DNA of 11,428 bases from JAIBJN01 sp035461525 (GCA_035461525.1 DATHVD010000033.1:1-11428); one strand, 5' to 3'; shown: positions 1 to 6,907, counted from the first letter of the stretch. Notes: generated by a model from the sequence alone, not told the origin. Numbers and translations are program-made.

Positions 1-260
1 GCTGCGCGGAGCCCCGCGGCGACGCCGACGATCGGAGCGCGCACGTCGCTCCCGTCGTCCACGAGCGGGAACGGGAGCGCGAGGCCGTCGCCGGCCTTGC
101 CGACGACGAGGACGCGGCCGAAGGCGGCCGCGAGCGTACGGTGTGCCCGCTCGGCGAGCGTCTCGCCGTCGTGGGGCGCGAGCGCCTTCGGCGAGCCGAA
201 GCGCGTGCTCGCGCCGCCGACGAGGAGAACGCCGGCTACGTCGTCCCGACCGCGTACCAC
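1..260 (-). CDS. mobA: MobA-like molybdenum cofactor guanylyltransferase, partial (3' end off left edge)
   Basis: Enzymes of this family attach GMP from GTP to molybdopterin to make the MGD form of the Mo/W cofactor in the cytoplasm. The visible ~86 residues begin with the nucleotidyltransferase signature: VLLVGGASTRFGSPKAL at about residues 10-26, i.e. the GGxSxRFGxxKAL loop that binds the GTP phosphates and the conserved Lys. The segments RVLVVGKAG and later APIVGVAAGLRAA (the 'GPLxGLxAGL' block of MobA) follow. The start chosen is the GTG at 260-258, which overlaps the last 25 nt of the upstream methyltransferase remnant on the same strand, suggesting translational coupling. No convincing Shine-Dalgarno site is seen. 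Formate dehydrogenases of the neighbouring type need bis-MGD, so a mobA next to fdhA makes sense. Another NTP-transferase of the MobA/MocA group is the main alternative, because the C-terminal half is missing. Confidence 0.75.
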   Translation of the reverse strand, partial: MVRGRDDVAGVLLVGGASTRFGSPKALAPHDGETLAERAHRTLAAAFGRVLVVGKAGDGLALPFPLVDDGSDVRAPIVGVAAGLRA

Positions 261-631
261 GCGCGCGCGCTCAGCTCGAACGGCCCTCTGGGGTGCCGAG
301 GCGGCGTCGGAGCCTCCGCCCCGCAGCGCCGCTCGTCCCGGCCGGCGGCGAGGTCCGGCTCGAGCGCGGCCGCCGCCTCCCAGAACGTTCGCAGGAGCGT
401 CATCTCGCCCGGGTAGTCCCAGACGCAGGCGGCAACGGCCCCGCCGGACCGCACGACCCGGCGCATCTCGGCGACGCCGGCCTCGGGGTCGGCCATGAAG
501 TTGTCGGCCGGCTGCGAGAGCGCCGCGTTGAACTCGTCGTCGGCGAACGGCAGCGCCTCCGCGGAGCCCACCCGCGCGTCGACGCCCGGGAGGCGTTCCC
601 GGAGCGCCGCCACGAACGGCTCGGAGGGGTC
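236..631 (-). pseudogene. Remnant of a class I SAM-dependent methyltransferase
   Basis: Reading leftwards from about 631, the minus strand encodes a methyltransferase segment. It begins at the acidic residue of motif II (DPSEPFVAALRERLPGVD) and continues through the SAEALPFADDEFNAAL block, NFMADPEAGVAEMRRV and the GGAVAACVWDY strand, to a short C-terminal piece ending FELSARAWYAVGTT. Family members start about 50 residues earlier with the VLDxGCGxG SAM-binding loop, which is absent because the sequence switches to formate dehydrogenase at about 631-637. By my recollection of the family, about 60-65 residues are also missing in the middle, at about 335-350. Between about 285 and 330 the best match (LRRRLGTPEG) lies in another frame, so two small indels seem to have shifted and then restored the reading frame. 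There is no start codon inside the homologous part. It is a broken gene or an assembly product; the substrate cannot be guessed. Confidence 0.7.
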
Positions 632-634
632 CCG

Positions 635-3115
635 CAGTACCAGCACACCCTCACGGAGATGCTCCTCGCCAAGCACCTGAACCCGGATCCCGGCGGGCGG
701 CCGAACGAGCTCGTCGATCTCGCCGAGGAGCTCGGCGCCGAGGCGCCCTTCATCCTCCCGGACGCGAAGCGCGAGCCCTACGACGACCGGAACAAGCTGA
801 TGGGGTACGACCCCGACGCGTGCATCCTCTGCAACCACTGCGTCCGCTACACGCAGGAGGTCATGCAGTGCTCCGCCCTCTCGCTCGAGGGCCGCGGCCC
901 GCACGCGCGCATCGTCCCCACGCACGGCTACTCGTGGCTCGACACCGAATGCGAGCTCTGCGGCGGCTGCCTCTCAGCCTGCCCGACCGGAGCGATCTAC
1001 GAAAAGTTCGAGGAGGGCACGGCGCGGCCCGAGCGTTCGCTCGAGAAGGTGAAGACGACGTGCACGTTCTGCGGCGTCGGCTGCCAGGTCGACCTGAACG
1101 TCGACCCCGAGACGAAGCGCATCGTGAAGGTCACCTCCGACCCGAGCTACGTCTCGAACGAAGGCAATCTCTGCGTCAAGGGCCGCTTCGCGTTCAACTT
1201 CGTCCATCATCCGGACCGCCTCACCGAGCCGCTCGTCCGCGGCGAGGACGGCGAGCTCCATTCCACGACGTGGGAGCACGCGCTCCGCGTCGCCGCCGAC
1301 GGCCTCATACGCGTGAAGGAGGAGCACGGCCCGCACTCGATCGGCGTCCTCTCCTCCGCACGACTGACGATGGAGGAGAACTACCTCATCCAGAAGCTCG
1401 CGCGGACTGCGCTCGGGACGAACTCCGTCCACTCCTGCGAAGCCACCTGACACGCTCCGACCCTCTACGGCCTGGTCAGGTCGTTAGGCAGAGGCGCAAC
1501 GACGAACTCGATCCCCGAGATCGAGAACGCCCGCTTCATCCTCGTCATCGGCTCGAACACGACCGAGGCGCATCCGGTGCTCGCGCTCCGCATGAAGAAG
1601 GCGGTGCGTAACGGCGCGACGCTCGTCGTCGCCGATCCCCGCCGGATCTGGCTGACGAAGATCGCCAGGCGCCACCTCCAGCTCCGGCCGGGATCCGACG
1701 TGTGGCTCCTCAACGCGATGATGAACGTCATCCTCCGGGAGGGTCTTCAGGACGACGCCTACATCGCGGAACACACGGAGGACATCGACGCGGTCGCCGA
1801 GGTCGTGTCGCGCTACACGCCCGAGGAGGCCGAGAAGGTCACGGGCGTCCCGGCGGTCGACATCGTCACCACGGCGCGCGAGTACGCACGCGAACGTCAT
1901 GCGGCGATCTTCTACACGCTCGGCATCACCGAGCACGCCTGCGCGGTGGACAACATCTGGTCGCTCTCGAACCTCGTCCTCATGACCGGGCACCTGGGCT
2001 ACGAGTCGACGGGGCTGAACGCACTGCGCGGCCAGAACAACGTCCAGGGACTGAACGACGCCGGCGCCAACCCGGCGTACCTGCCCGGGTACCAGCCGCT
2101 CGACGATCCCGAGCTTCGGGGGAAGTTCTCCGAGGCGTGGGGCGTTGAGGTGCCGGAGACGCCCGGCTACCGCCTCGACCAGATCATGTCCGGGCTCCAC
2201 GACGACCGCATCAAGGCGCTCTACCTCGTCGGCGAGAACCCCGTGCAAACGGAGCCGAATGCCCACCACGTCGAGGAGGGGATGGAGAAGCTCGAGTTCG
2301 TCGTCGCCCAGGACCTCTTCCTCAACGACTCGAACCGCCGCTACGCGGACGTGATCTTTCCGGCCTCGAGCTTCGCGGAGAAGGAAGGCACGTTCACGAA
2401 CACGGAGCGGCGCGTCAACCGCGTTCGCAAGGCAATCCCTTGTCCGGGGAACGCGCGGGAGGACTTCCGAATCGTCGTCGACCTGGCGCGGGCGCTGGGC
2501 GCCGGCTGGCCCGAGTACGCCGGGCCCGAGGACGCGTGGAACGAGTTCGCCGACCTTGCACCGCTCTGGAGCGGGATCCGCTACGACCGTATCGAGGAAG
2601 TCGGGCTCCAGTGGCCGTGCACCGACCGCGACCACCCCGGCTCCCCGTTCCTGCACGCACCGAGCCCGTCGCGCCCGAACGGGCGCGGGAAGTTCTACCC
2701 CGTCGAGTACCAGCCTCCGATCGAGCAGCCCGACTCCGAGTACCCCTTCGTCCTGTCCACTGGAAGGACGCTCTACCACTACAACTCGGCGACGATGACG
2801 ATGCGCGAGGAGGGCGTCGTCCAGAAGCAGGAGGACCCGTTCGTCGAGATGCACCCCGACGACGCGAGAGCGCTCGGGATCGCCGACGGCGACTGGGTGC
2901 GCCTCGTCTCGCGGCGCGGCGAGCTCGAGGCGCGGGCGAAGCTCGGCGAGCGCGTTTATCCGGGGCTCGTCTGGATGGCGCTCCACTTCGCCGAGGCCAA
3001 GGTGAACTGGCTCACCCACGACGTCGGCGACCCGCTGATCGGCACCCCGGAGTACAAGACGAGCGCCGTGCGCGTCGAGCCGCTCGCCGGCACGATTCGC
3101 CCTGCAGCCCGCTAG
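635..3115 (+). CDS. fdhA: Formate dehydrogenase catalytic (alpha) subunit, selenocysteine-containing, N-terminally truncated
   Basis: This molybdopterin oxidoreductase would oxidise formate to CO2 in a cytoplasmic, probably NAD-linked, complex. Frame 2 is open from about 635 to the TAG at 3113-3115, except for a TGA at 1448-1450 read as Sec. In order: the end of the N-terminal electron-transfer region (TLTEMLLAKHLNP); a 4Fe-4S site with Cys codons from 821 to 871 (CxxCxxCx9C); a second at 950-982 (CxxCxxCxxxCP); the Mo-proximal cluster from 1061 to 1174 (CTFCGVGC ... CVKGR, with the conserved Lys); then HSCEAT-Sec-H; GSNTTEAHPV; the LRGQNNVQG loop; and the C-terminal molybdopterin-dinucleotide-binding domain from about 2740 on. 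The [2Fe-2S] N-terminal domain of roughly 75-85 residues is missing at the junction near 635. The first in-frame ATG is at 659, inside a conserved helix, and has no ribosome site. The NADH-binding partner subunits and fdhD are not in the window. Family assignment is very secure; activity of this truncated copy is doubtful. Confidence 0.9.
1448..1450 (+). other. In-frame UGA decoded as selenocysteine (catalytic residue of FdhA)
   Basis: The TGA lies in the same frame as formate dehydrogenase sequence on both sides. Upstream reads TNSVHSCEAT and downstream reads HAPTLYGLVRSLGRGATTNS. In the family this place is Sec or Cys followed by His (for example Sec-His-Gly-Pro in E. coli FdhF). No frameshift is needed to join the two halves, which a random nonsense mutation would not preferentially place here. 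Confidence 0.85.
1451..1494 (+). promoter_or_regulatory. Candidate bacterial SECIS hairpin
   Basis: Directly after the UGA, the mRNA can form a lower stem CCUCU (1462-1466) with AGAGG (1490-1494), and an upper stem ACGGCC (1467-1472) with GGUCGU (1479-1484, one G-U pair). The upper stem closes a UGGUCA hexaloop (1473-1478). A 5-nt bulge (1485-1489) lies on the 3' side. The loop contains GGUC, as does the AGGUCU loop of the E. coli fdhF element. It starts 22 nt after the UGA, within the range known for bacterial SECIS elements, where SelB binds. The bulged U on the 5' side of the E. coli stem has no obvious counterpart. Confidence 0.7.
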
Positions 3116-3138
3116 AGAGGATCCACGGCGGGAGGCCC

Positions 3139-3172
3139 GGCCCCGCCTTGTCGGGCGACCCGCTTCGGGGCC
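3139..3172 (+). terminator. Nested GC-rich hairpin after fdhA, possible terminator
   Basis: GGCCCCG (3139-3145) pairs perfectly with CGGGGCC (3166-3172), and inside it CGGG (3152-3155) pairs with CCCG (3159-3162) around a CGA loop. It begins 23 nt after the fdhA stop codon. There is no U-tract, so it may be a Rho-aided or hairpin-only terminator. It partly overlaps repeat copy A and may simply be that element's structure. Confidence 0.4.
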
Positions 3173-3228
3173 ACCCCGGACCACCACCCGCTTCGAGCGT
3201 AGCGAGGAAAAGCGCGTGCGTGGCACGC
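3152..3228 (-). repeat. Intergenic palindromic repeat, copy A (inverted relative to B)
   Basis: Read on the minus strand, 3167-3228 aligns without gaps to 5241-5302: by hand 52 of 62 positions are identical, including a perfect 26-nt block at the end. Similarity continues less exactly to about 3152, where both copies have a CGGG-nnn-CCCG hairpin. The unit contains a CGCT-nnn-AGCG hairpin whose stem is kept while its loop differs among the copies. It lies between fdhA and the regulator. Confidence 0.75.
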
Positions 3229-3300
3229 AGATCGTGCCGGGTTCGAACCGAATTGGGACGAGAGAGGCACGGCAGCGCGGGCTCGCCCGAAGGCGAACCG

Positions 3301-3330
3301 CTCGAATTCGAGCAGAACTGAAAACCAGTT
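3301..3330. repeat. 12-bp perfect palindrome followed by a short hairpin
   Basis: CTCGAATTCGAG at 3301-3312 is a perfect palindrome. Right after it, AACTG (3316-3320) and CAGTT (3326-3330) can pair around an AAAAC loop. The site sits just upstream of the -35 box at 3329, so it may be an operator for a DNA-binding dimer. No binding protein can be named. Confidence 0.4.
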
Positions 3331-3357
3331 GAACGTTTTGCCGCCGCCGTGTATCGT
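3329..3357 (+). promoter_or_regulatory. Predicted housekeeping-type promoter P1 for the regulator gene
   Basis: TTGAAC at 3329-3334 and TATCGT at 3352-3357 are separated by 17 nt, the optimal spacing for sigma-70-family promoters, in a locally less GC-rich stretch. Transcription would start near 3364, giving a leader of about 160 nt or more before the regulator. It is predicted from sequence only. Confidence 0.5.
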
Positions 3358-3385
3358 CGGGCCTGGAAGTCGGCGCTCGCCCCTA

Positions 3386-3420
3386 TCGCGCGTGAGCGCT
3401 TCCCAGCGCTCACCGCGCGA
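3386..3420 (+). promoter_or_regulatory. Long stem-loop in the regulator leader (hairpin 1)
   Basis: TGAGCGC (3393-3399) pairs with GCGCTCA (3406-3412) around a 6-nt loop. The stem is extended by TCGCGCG (3386-3392) with CGCGCGA (3414-3420), giving 14 pairs with one bulged C at 3413. It lies downstream of promoter P1 and so would be transcribed. It could act as an RNA structure, a terminator without U-tract, or a DNA operator. Confidence 0.5.
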
Positions 3421-3447
3421 GACGCGCCGGCTAACCCGGGTGGAGGA

Positions 3448-3480
3448 GGCGAGGGGGTTCCTCCAGGGGGCCCCCTCGCC
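3448..3480 (+). promoter_or_regulatory. Perfect 10-bp stem-loop in the regulator leader (hairpin 2)
   Basis: GGCGAGGGGG (3448-3457) pairs perfectly with CCCCCTCGCC (3471-3480) around a 13-nt loop (3458-3470). It stands ten bases before the -35 box of promoter P2. It could terminate transcripts from P1 or be bound as an inverted repeat. No known riboswitch class is recognised. Confidence 0.5.
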
Positions 3481-3489
3481 GAGTTCTCC

Positions 3490-3518
3490 CTGAACGTGCG
3501 GCGATTTCGTCCTACCAT
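3490..3518 (+). promoter_or_regulatory. Predicted promoter P2 immediately before the regulator reading frame
   Basis: CTGAAC at 3490-3495 and TACCAT at 3513-3518 are again 17 nt apart. The -35 differs from P1 by only one base. The start of transcription would be near 3525, inside the open frame of the regulator, so transcripts would be leaderless or nearly so. Confidence 0.45.
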
Positions 3519-3611
3519 TCAAGGATCGGCGCGCCAGCCACGCATACCGGCGAGAGCCGGTTCCTCTACGCCATCATCTCGACGGTCGGGTCCTCGCTCG
3601 ACCTCCAGGAG

Positions 3612-5198
3612 GTGCTGGGGGCCGTCGTGCGGCTTCTCACCGACGCGACATCGGTGCACGCCTGCTTCGTGTACCTGATCGAGGACGAGGAGCGGCTCGT
3701 CCTCGAAGCCGCCTCCGAGCCCTACTCGCACCTGGTGGGCAGGATCGCGCTCGAGCGCGGGGAAGGACTCGCCTGGTGGGCGGCGGAGCACCGGGAGCCG
3801 GCCTGGATTCGCGACGGGCTCCTCGACGACCCACGGGTCAAGTACGTGCCCGAGCTCGAAGAGGAGCGGTTCCAGTCGCTCGTCTCCGTTCCGATCGTCG
3901 GCAAGGACGGCCAGGTCATCGGCGTGATCTCGAGTCACACGCAGGCACCCCGGGAGTTCACCGAGTCGGAGGTCGAGGTGCTCGTCTCGAGCGCTTCCCT
4001 GGTCGCCGGGGCGATCGAGAACGCCCGCCTCTACGAGGAGATGCGCCGCCGCGTCGAGGAGCTCGAGCACTTGACTGAGCTCGGCGAGACGCTCGCGCGC
4101 GCCGAGGCCCTCGGCGAGCTCCTCCCGGCCGTCGCCGAGCGGGGGGTGCGCCTGCTTCGCGCCAGGGAATGCCACCTGTACCTGCTCGACCCCGCCACGG
4201 AGCAGCTCCGGCTCCGCGCGTCCGCACCTCGCGGGGCCGAGGCACGGCCAGAGATCGGCCTCTCGGAGCTCGGGCCCGAGCTGGCCCGCAGCGGCCGCTC
4301 CGCGTCCGTCGCCGTTCCGCTCGTGGCGAACGACGAACTGCTCGGGCTTCTCGCCGCCGACGGTACGTCCGAGGTCGACCTCGCGCGAGCGGTCGCCTAC
4401 CAGACCGCCGTCGCGCTCAAGAAGATCGAGCTGATCGAGCGGCTCACCGAGAAGAACCTGATCAAGGACTTCTTCGAGCAACTCGCCGGCGGCGAGCCCA
4501 TCCCCGGGCTCGAGGGACGCGCGGCACGGCTCGGCTGCGACCTGGACAGACGCTACCTCGTCCTCGCGGCGTCGCCGCCGTCGGAGGAGCTCGAGCGCGT
4601 CCTCGCCGCGGCGGCGCGCGGGTCGCTCTTCGATCGACGTGACGACTCGACCCGGGCCCTGCTCCGCGTCCCGCACGCCGGCGTGGAGGGGCTGATGGAG
4701 GAGGTACGCGCACTCCACGGCCGCCTCGAGCAGCCCGTCTCGGTCGGCCTCTCGAACGTATGCCGGGGGGCCGCATCGTTCGCGGCCGGCTTCGAGGAGG
4801 CACGTCACGCGCTCCTGGGGACGAAGGTGCTCCAGGGGCGTCCCGGAGTCATGGCGTACGAGGAGCTCGGGCCATACAAGTACCTGCTGCGCCTGCCCAC
4901 GGGCGCCGGGGTGCGCGACGCGCATCGCGACGCGGTGGCTCGGATCGCGGAGTACGACCGTCAGCGCTCGACGGCGCTCCTCAAGACCCTGGAGGAGTTC
5001 CTGCGCCGCCGCGGGAACATCAGCGCCACGGCGGAGGCCCTCTACGTCCATCCGAACACACTCCGCCAGCGACTGCGCAGGATCGGGGAGCTCTCGGGCC
5101 TCGACCTCCGCCGGGACGACTGGCTCATGGTCGAGATCGCCGTGAAGATGGTGCGCCTCCAGGAGGCGCTAGGCTCGGCGCCGCCCACGGACGCCTGA
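3612..5198 (+). CDS. GAF domain and PucR/CdaR-type HTH transcriptional regulator
   Basis: This is a cytoplasmic one-component regulator, probably sensing a small molecule through its GAF domain. Counting from the GTG at 3612: a GAF domain at about residues 1-140 (SVPIVGKDGQVIGVIS, then FTESEVEVLVSSASLVAGAIENARLY split over its last strand and helix); a short coiled coil at about 140-160; a degenerate second GAF-like region to about 275; a linker EKNLIKDFFEQLAGG; a GGDEF-like domain of the CdaR family at about 305-420 (SVGLSNVCRG, GFEEARHALL, YEELGPYKYLL); and the PucR C-terminal helix-turn-helix at about 455-515 (FLRRRGNISATAEALYVH, NTLRQRLRRI). The conserved GAF helix actually begins upstream (FLYAIISTVGSSLDL, from about 3555), yet no ATG, GTG or TTG occurs in this frame between the TAA at 3432 and 3612, so the true start is unknown. 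It is encoded just before and in the same direction as the glutamine-synthetase-like operon, which it may control. Confidence 0.85.
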   Translation: MLGAVVRLLTDATSVHACFVYLIEDEERLVLEAASEPYSHLVGRIALERGEGLAWWAAEHREPAWIRDGLLDDPRVKYVPELEEERFQSLVSVPIVGKDGQVIGVISSHTQAPREFTESEVEVLVSSASLVAGAIENARLYEEMRRRVEELEHLTELGETLARAEALGELLPAVAERGVRLLRARECHLYLLDPATEQLRLRASAPRGAEARPEIGLSELGPELARSGRSASVAVPLVANDELLGLLAADGTSEVDLARAVAYQTAVALKKIELIERLTEKNLIKDFFEQLAGGEPIPGLEGRAARLGCDLDRRYLVLAASPPSEELERVLAAAARGSLFDRRDDSTRALLRVPHAGVEGLMEEVRALHGRLEQPVSVGLSNVCRGAASFAAGFEEARHALLGTKVLQGRPGVMAYEELGPYKYLLRLPTGAGVRDAHRDAVARIAEYDRQRSTALLKTLEEFLRRRGNISATAEALYVHPNTLRQRLRRIGELSGLDLRRDDWLMVEIAVKMVRLQEALGSAPPTDA

Positions 5199-5240
5199 CT
5201 CGCGCCCTGCCGGCAGACCGGCACATATTGGGCGCATTCC

Positions 5241-5316
5241 GCGCACCACGCGTGCGTCCTTCCTCGTTACGCTCATAGCGGGTGGTGGTCCGGGGTGGCC
5301 CCAGACGGGAAACCCG
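5241..5316 (+). repeat. Intergenic palindromic repeat, copy B
   Basis: This is the reference copy: CACGCGTG palindrome (5247-5254), CGTTACGCT core, CGCT-CAT-AGCG mini-hairpin ending at 5280, GGGG-TGG-CCCC hairpin (5292-5302) and CGGG-AAA-CCCG hairpin (5306-5316). Its first 62 nt match copy A inverted, and its first 40 nt match copy C in direct orientation. It lies between the regulator and the glutamine synthetase gene. Confidence 0.75.
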
Positions 5317-5423
5317 GGCACCGGTGGGCGGCGTGGCCAGGTCCGACATATCGAGCGCGCAGGCCCTGTCGTAGGCGGCCATCGGCGGACGTCGCCGGGG
5401 TGGATATCGTCCGTGACGTCCCC

Positions 5424-5434
5424 AAAGGGAGGAG
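5424..5434 (+). promoter_or_regulatory. Strong Shine-Dalgarno site that sets the gmaS/glnT start
   Basis: AAAGGGAGGAG ends 4 nt before the ATG at 5439. The reading frame is open further upstream to 5295, but that part runs through repeat B and has no resemblance to the family, so 5439 is the start. The remaining 240-nt gap from 5199 holds repeat B and no promoter that I can defend. Confidence 0.7.
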
Positions 5435-5438
5435 TTGC

Positions 5439-6827
5439 ATGGCCACAGGGAGCCCCGCCGCACCCACCGTCGAGGACATCAGGAGGGAGACGGTCGAGCG
5501 CGGCATCGATTTCTTCTTCGCGCAGTTCGTCGACATGTACGCGCGGCCGAGCGCGAAGCTCGTCCCGGCGGCGAACCTCGACGACCTCGTCACCGAAGGC
5601 GCCGGCTTCGCCGGGTTCGCCGCCGGTGAGATCGGCCAGGTGCCGAGCGACCCTGACATCGCCGCCATCCCCGACCTGGCGACCTTCACGCCCGTCCCGT
5701 GGGAACCGACCGTCGCCCGCTTCGCCTGCGACGTGACCGTGGACGGCGAGGAGTGGCCGTACGATCCGCGTACGATCCTGCGCCGTCAGCTCGCCCGCGC
5801 ACGCGAGAAGGGCTTCGAGTTCAAGATGGGCCTCGAGCTCGAGTACTTCCTCGTCGAGCTCGCCGACGACGGCTCGATCTCACTCGCCGACGCGCTCGAC
5901 ACGCTCGAGAAGCCCTGCTACGACCTCAACGGCCTCTCCCGCCACTACGACTTCCTCACCACCGTCTCCCGCTACGTGAACGAGCTCGGCTGGGGCAACT
6001 ACGCGAACGACCACGAGGACGCGAACGGCCAGTTCGAGCAGAACTTCACCTACGCGGACGCGCTCACGAGCTGCGACCGGGCGATCTTCTTCCGCTACAT
6101 GGTGCACCAGCTCGCCGAGCGCAAGGGGCGCGAGGAGGGCCGCAGGATCCTCGCCACCTTCATGCCGAAGCCGTTCTCCCACCTGACGGGCAACGGTTGC
6201 CACTTCCACATGTCCCTCTGGGACGGGGACACGAACCTCTTCCTCGACGAGGACGACCCGCGCGGGCTCGGCCTCTCCGAGACCGCCTACCACTTCGTGG
6301 GCGGGCTCCTGAAGCACGCCCGGGCCTACAGCGCCGTGACGGCGTCCACCGTCAACTCCTACAAGCGGCTCAAGGTCGGGACGACCGCGAGCGGCGCCAC
6401 CTGGTCGCCGGTGTGGATCAGCTACGGCTACAACAACCGCACGCAGATGCTCCGCGTCCCCGGTCCGGGGCGGATCGAGGACCGAACGATCGACGGGTCG
6501 TGCAACCCCTACCTCGCAGCGACCGTCGTCCTGGCCGCCGGACTGGACGGGATCGAGAACGGCATCGATCCGGGCGATCCGAACGCGGAGAACCTCTACG
6601 CGATCCCCTACGACGAGCTCCGCGCCCGGGGGCTCGAGACGCTCCCGGCGAACCTGCTCGAGGCCACGCACGAGCTGAGGGTCAACGACGTCATCCGCGC
6701 GGCGCTCGGCCGCGGACGCGACGAGGACTACGCCGACTACTTCATCCGGGTCAAGCGCGAGGAGTGGGACCGCTTCCACGAGCAGGTGTCGCCGTGGGAG
6801 GTGAGCGAGTACCTGCTCCGCTTCTGA
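5439..6827 (+). CDS. gmaS: Type III (GlnT-like) glutamine synthetase, candidate gamma-glutamylmethylamide synthetase
   Basis: This 462-residue cytoplasmic ligase of the glutamine synthetase superfamily joins ammonia or methylamine to the gamma-carboxylate of glutamate with ATP. Visible parts: the N-terminal beta-grasp segment FFFAQFVDMYARPSAKLVP (about residues 26-44); the metal-binding GLELEYFLV (131-139); NDHEDANGQFEQNFTYADAL, typical of the GlnT/GmaS branch; GNGCHFHMSLWD (251-262), with the two active-site His; and RVPGPGRIEDRTIDGSCNPYL (about 337-357). The last motif carries Cys355 where most relatives have Ala in the 'ANPYL' motif. The length is normal for GlnT/GmaS. Its neighbours, three glutamate-synthase-like subunits, reproduce the glnT-glxBCD and gmaS-mgsABC arrangements. 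Sequence reading alone cannot separate ammonia-using GlnT from methylamine-using GmaS; the symbol is therefore provisional. Confidence 0.85.
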   Translation: MATGSPAAPTVEDIRRETVERGIDFFFAQFVDMYARPSAKLVPAANLDDLVTEGAGFAGFAAGEIGQVPSDPDIAAIPDLATFTPVPWEPTVARFACDVTVDGEEWPYDPRTILRRQLARAREKGFEFKMGLELEYFLVELADDGSISLADALDTLEKPCYDLNGLSRHYDFLTTVSRYVNELGWGNYANDHEDANGQFEQNFTYADALTSCDRAIFFRYMVHQLAERKGREEGRRILATFMPKPFSHLTGNGCHFHMSLWDGDTNLFLDEDDPRGLGLSETAYHFVGGLLKHARAYSAVTASTVNSYKRLKVGTTASGATWSPVWISYGYNNRTQMLRVPGPGRIEDRTIDGSCNPYLAATVVLAAGLDGIENGIDPGDPNAENLYAIPYDELRARGLETLPANLLEATHELRVNDVIRAALGRGRDEDYADYFIRVKREEWDRFHEQVSPWEVSEYLLRF

Positions 6828-6828
6828 T

Positions 6829-6872
6829 ATGTGGAGGAAATCGCCATACGCGTAGGAGGAAGAATGGCGTGA
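6829..6872 (+). other. Two mini-ORFs between gmaS and the amidotransferase gene
   Basis: ATG at 6829 begins an 8-codon frame (MWRKSPYA) ending at TAG 6853-6855, overlapping a GGAGGAAA stretch. AGGAGG at 6854-6859 then precedes a two-codon frame, ATG GCG TGA, at 6864-6872. They may be decayed start regions, a leader peptide, or chance. The 88-nt gap 6828-6915 is visibly richer in A and T than the genes around it. Confidence 0.25.
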
Positions 6873-6893
6873 ACAGAGCCTTTTACCCCCTTC

Positions 6894-6907
6894 TCTACAT
6901 GTAGATT
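6894..6907 (+). promoter_or_regulatory. 12-bp palindrome and possible -10 box before mgsA/glxB
   Basis: TCTACATGTAGA at 6894-6905 is a perfect palindrome. TAGATT at 6902-6907 could be a -10 element placing a transcript start within two or three bases of the ATG at 6916, i.e. a leaderless message. This would explain the lack of a good ribosome site there. The matching -35 is poor (TTTTAC at 6881, 15-nt spacing), so confidence is low. Confidence 0.3.

Noticed and set aside
1451..1576. Frameshift or nonsense mutation splitting fdhA into two genes
   Set aside because: Both halves are in the same frame, the intervening codons are normal family sequence, and the TGA is at the Sec position with a hairpin after it.
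1484..3226. Very long open frame on the minus strand (580 codons) opposite fdhA
   Set aside because: It is the antisense of a clear formate dehydrogenase, has Arg/Val/Asp-biased composition typical of GC-rich shadow frames and no recognisable domain.
3236..3253. GGGTTCGAACC resembling a tRNA T-arm
   Set aside because: On neither strand can a full T-stem be completed with acceptor and anticodon stems at the right distance; it is at most a resemblance. Copy C has a similar GGCTCGAATC upstream, but this is too little to call an attachment site.
3519..5051. Long minus-strand open frame opposite the regulator
   Set aside because: The plus strand carries well-defined GAF and PucR domains; the minus frame is a compositional shadow.
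5295..5438. Upstream extension of the glutamine synthetase reading frame
   Set aside because: It runs through repeat B, has no family similarity, and the strong ribosome site at 5424-5434 selects the ATG at 5439.
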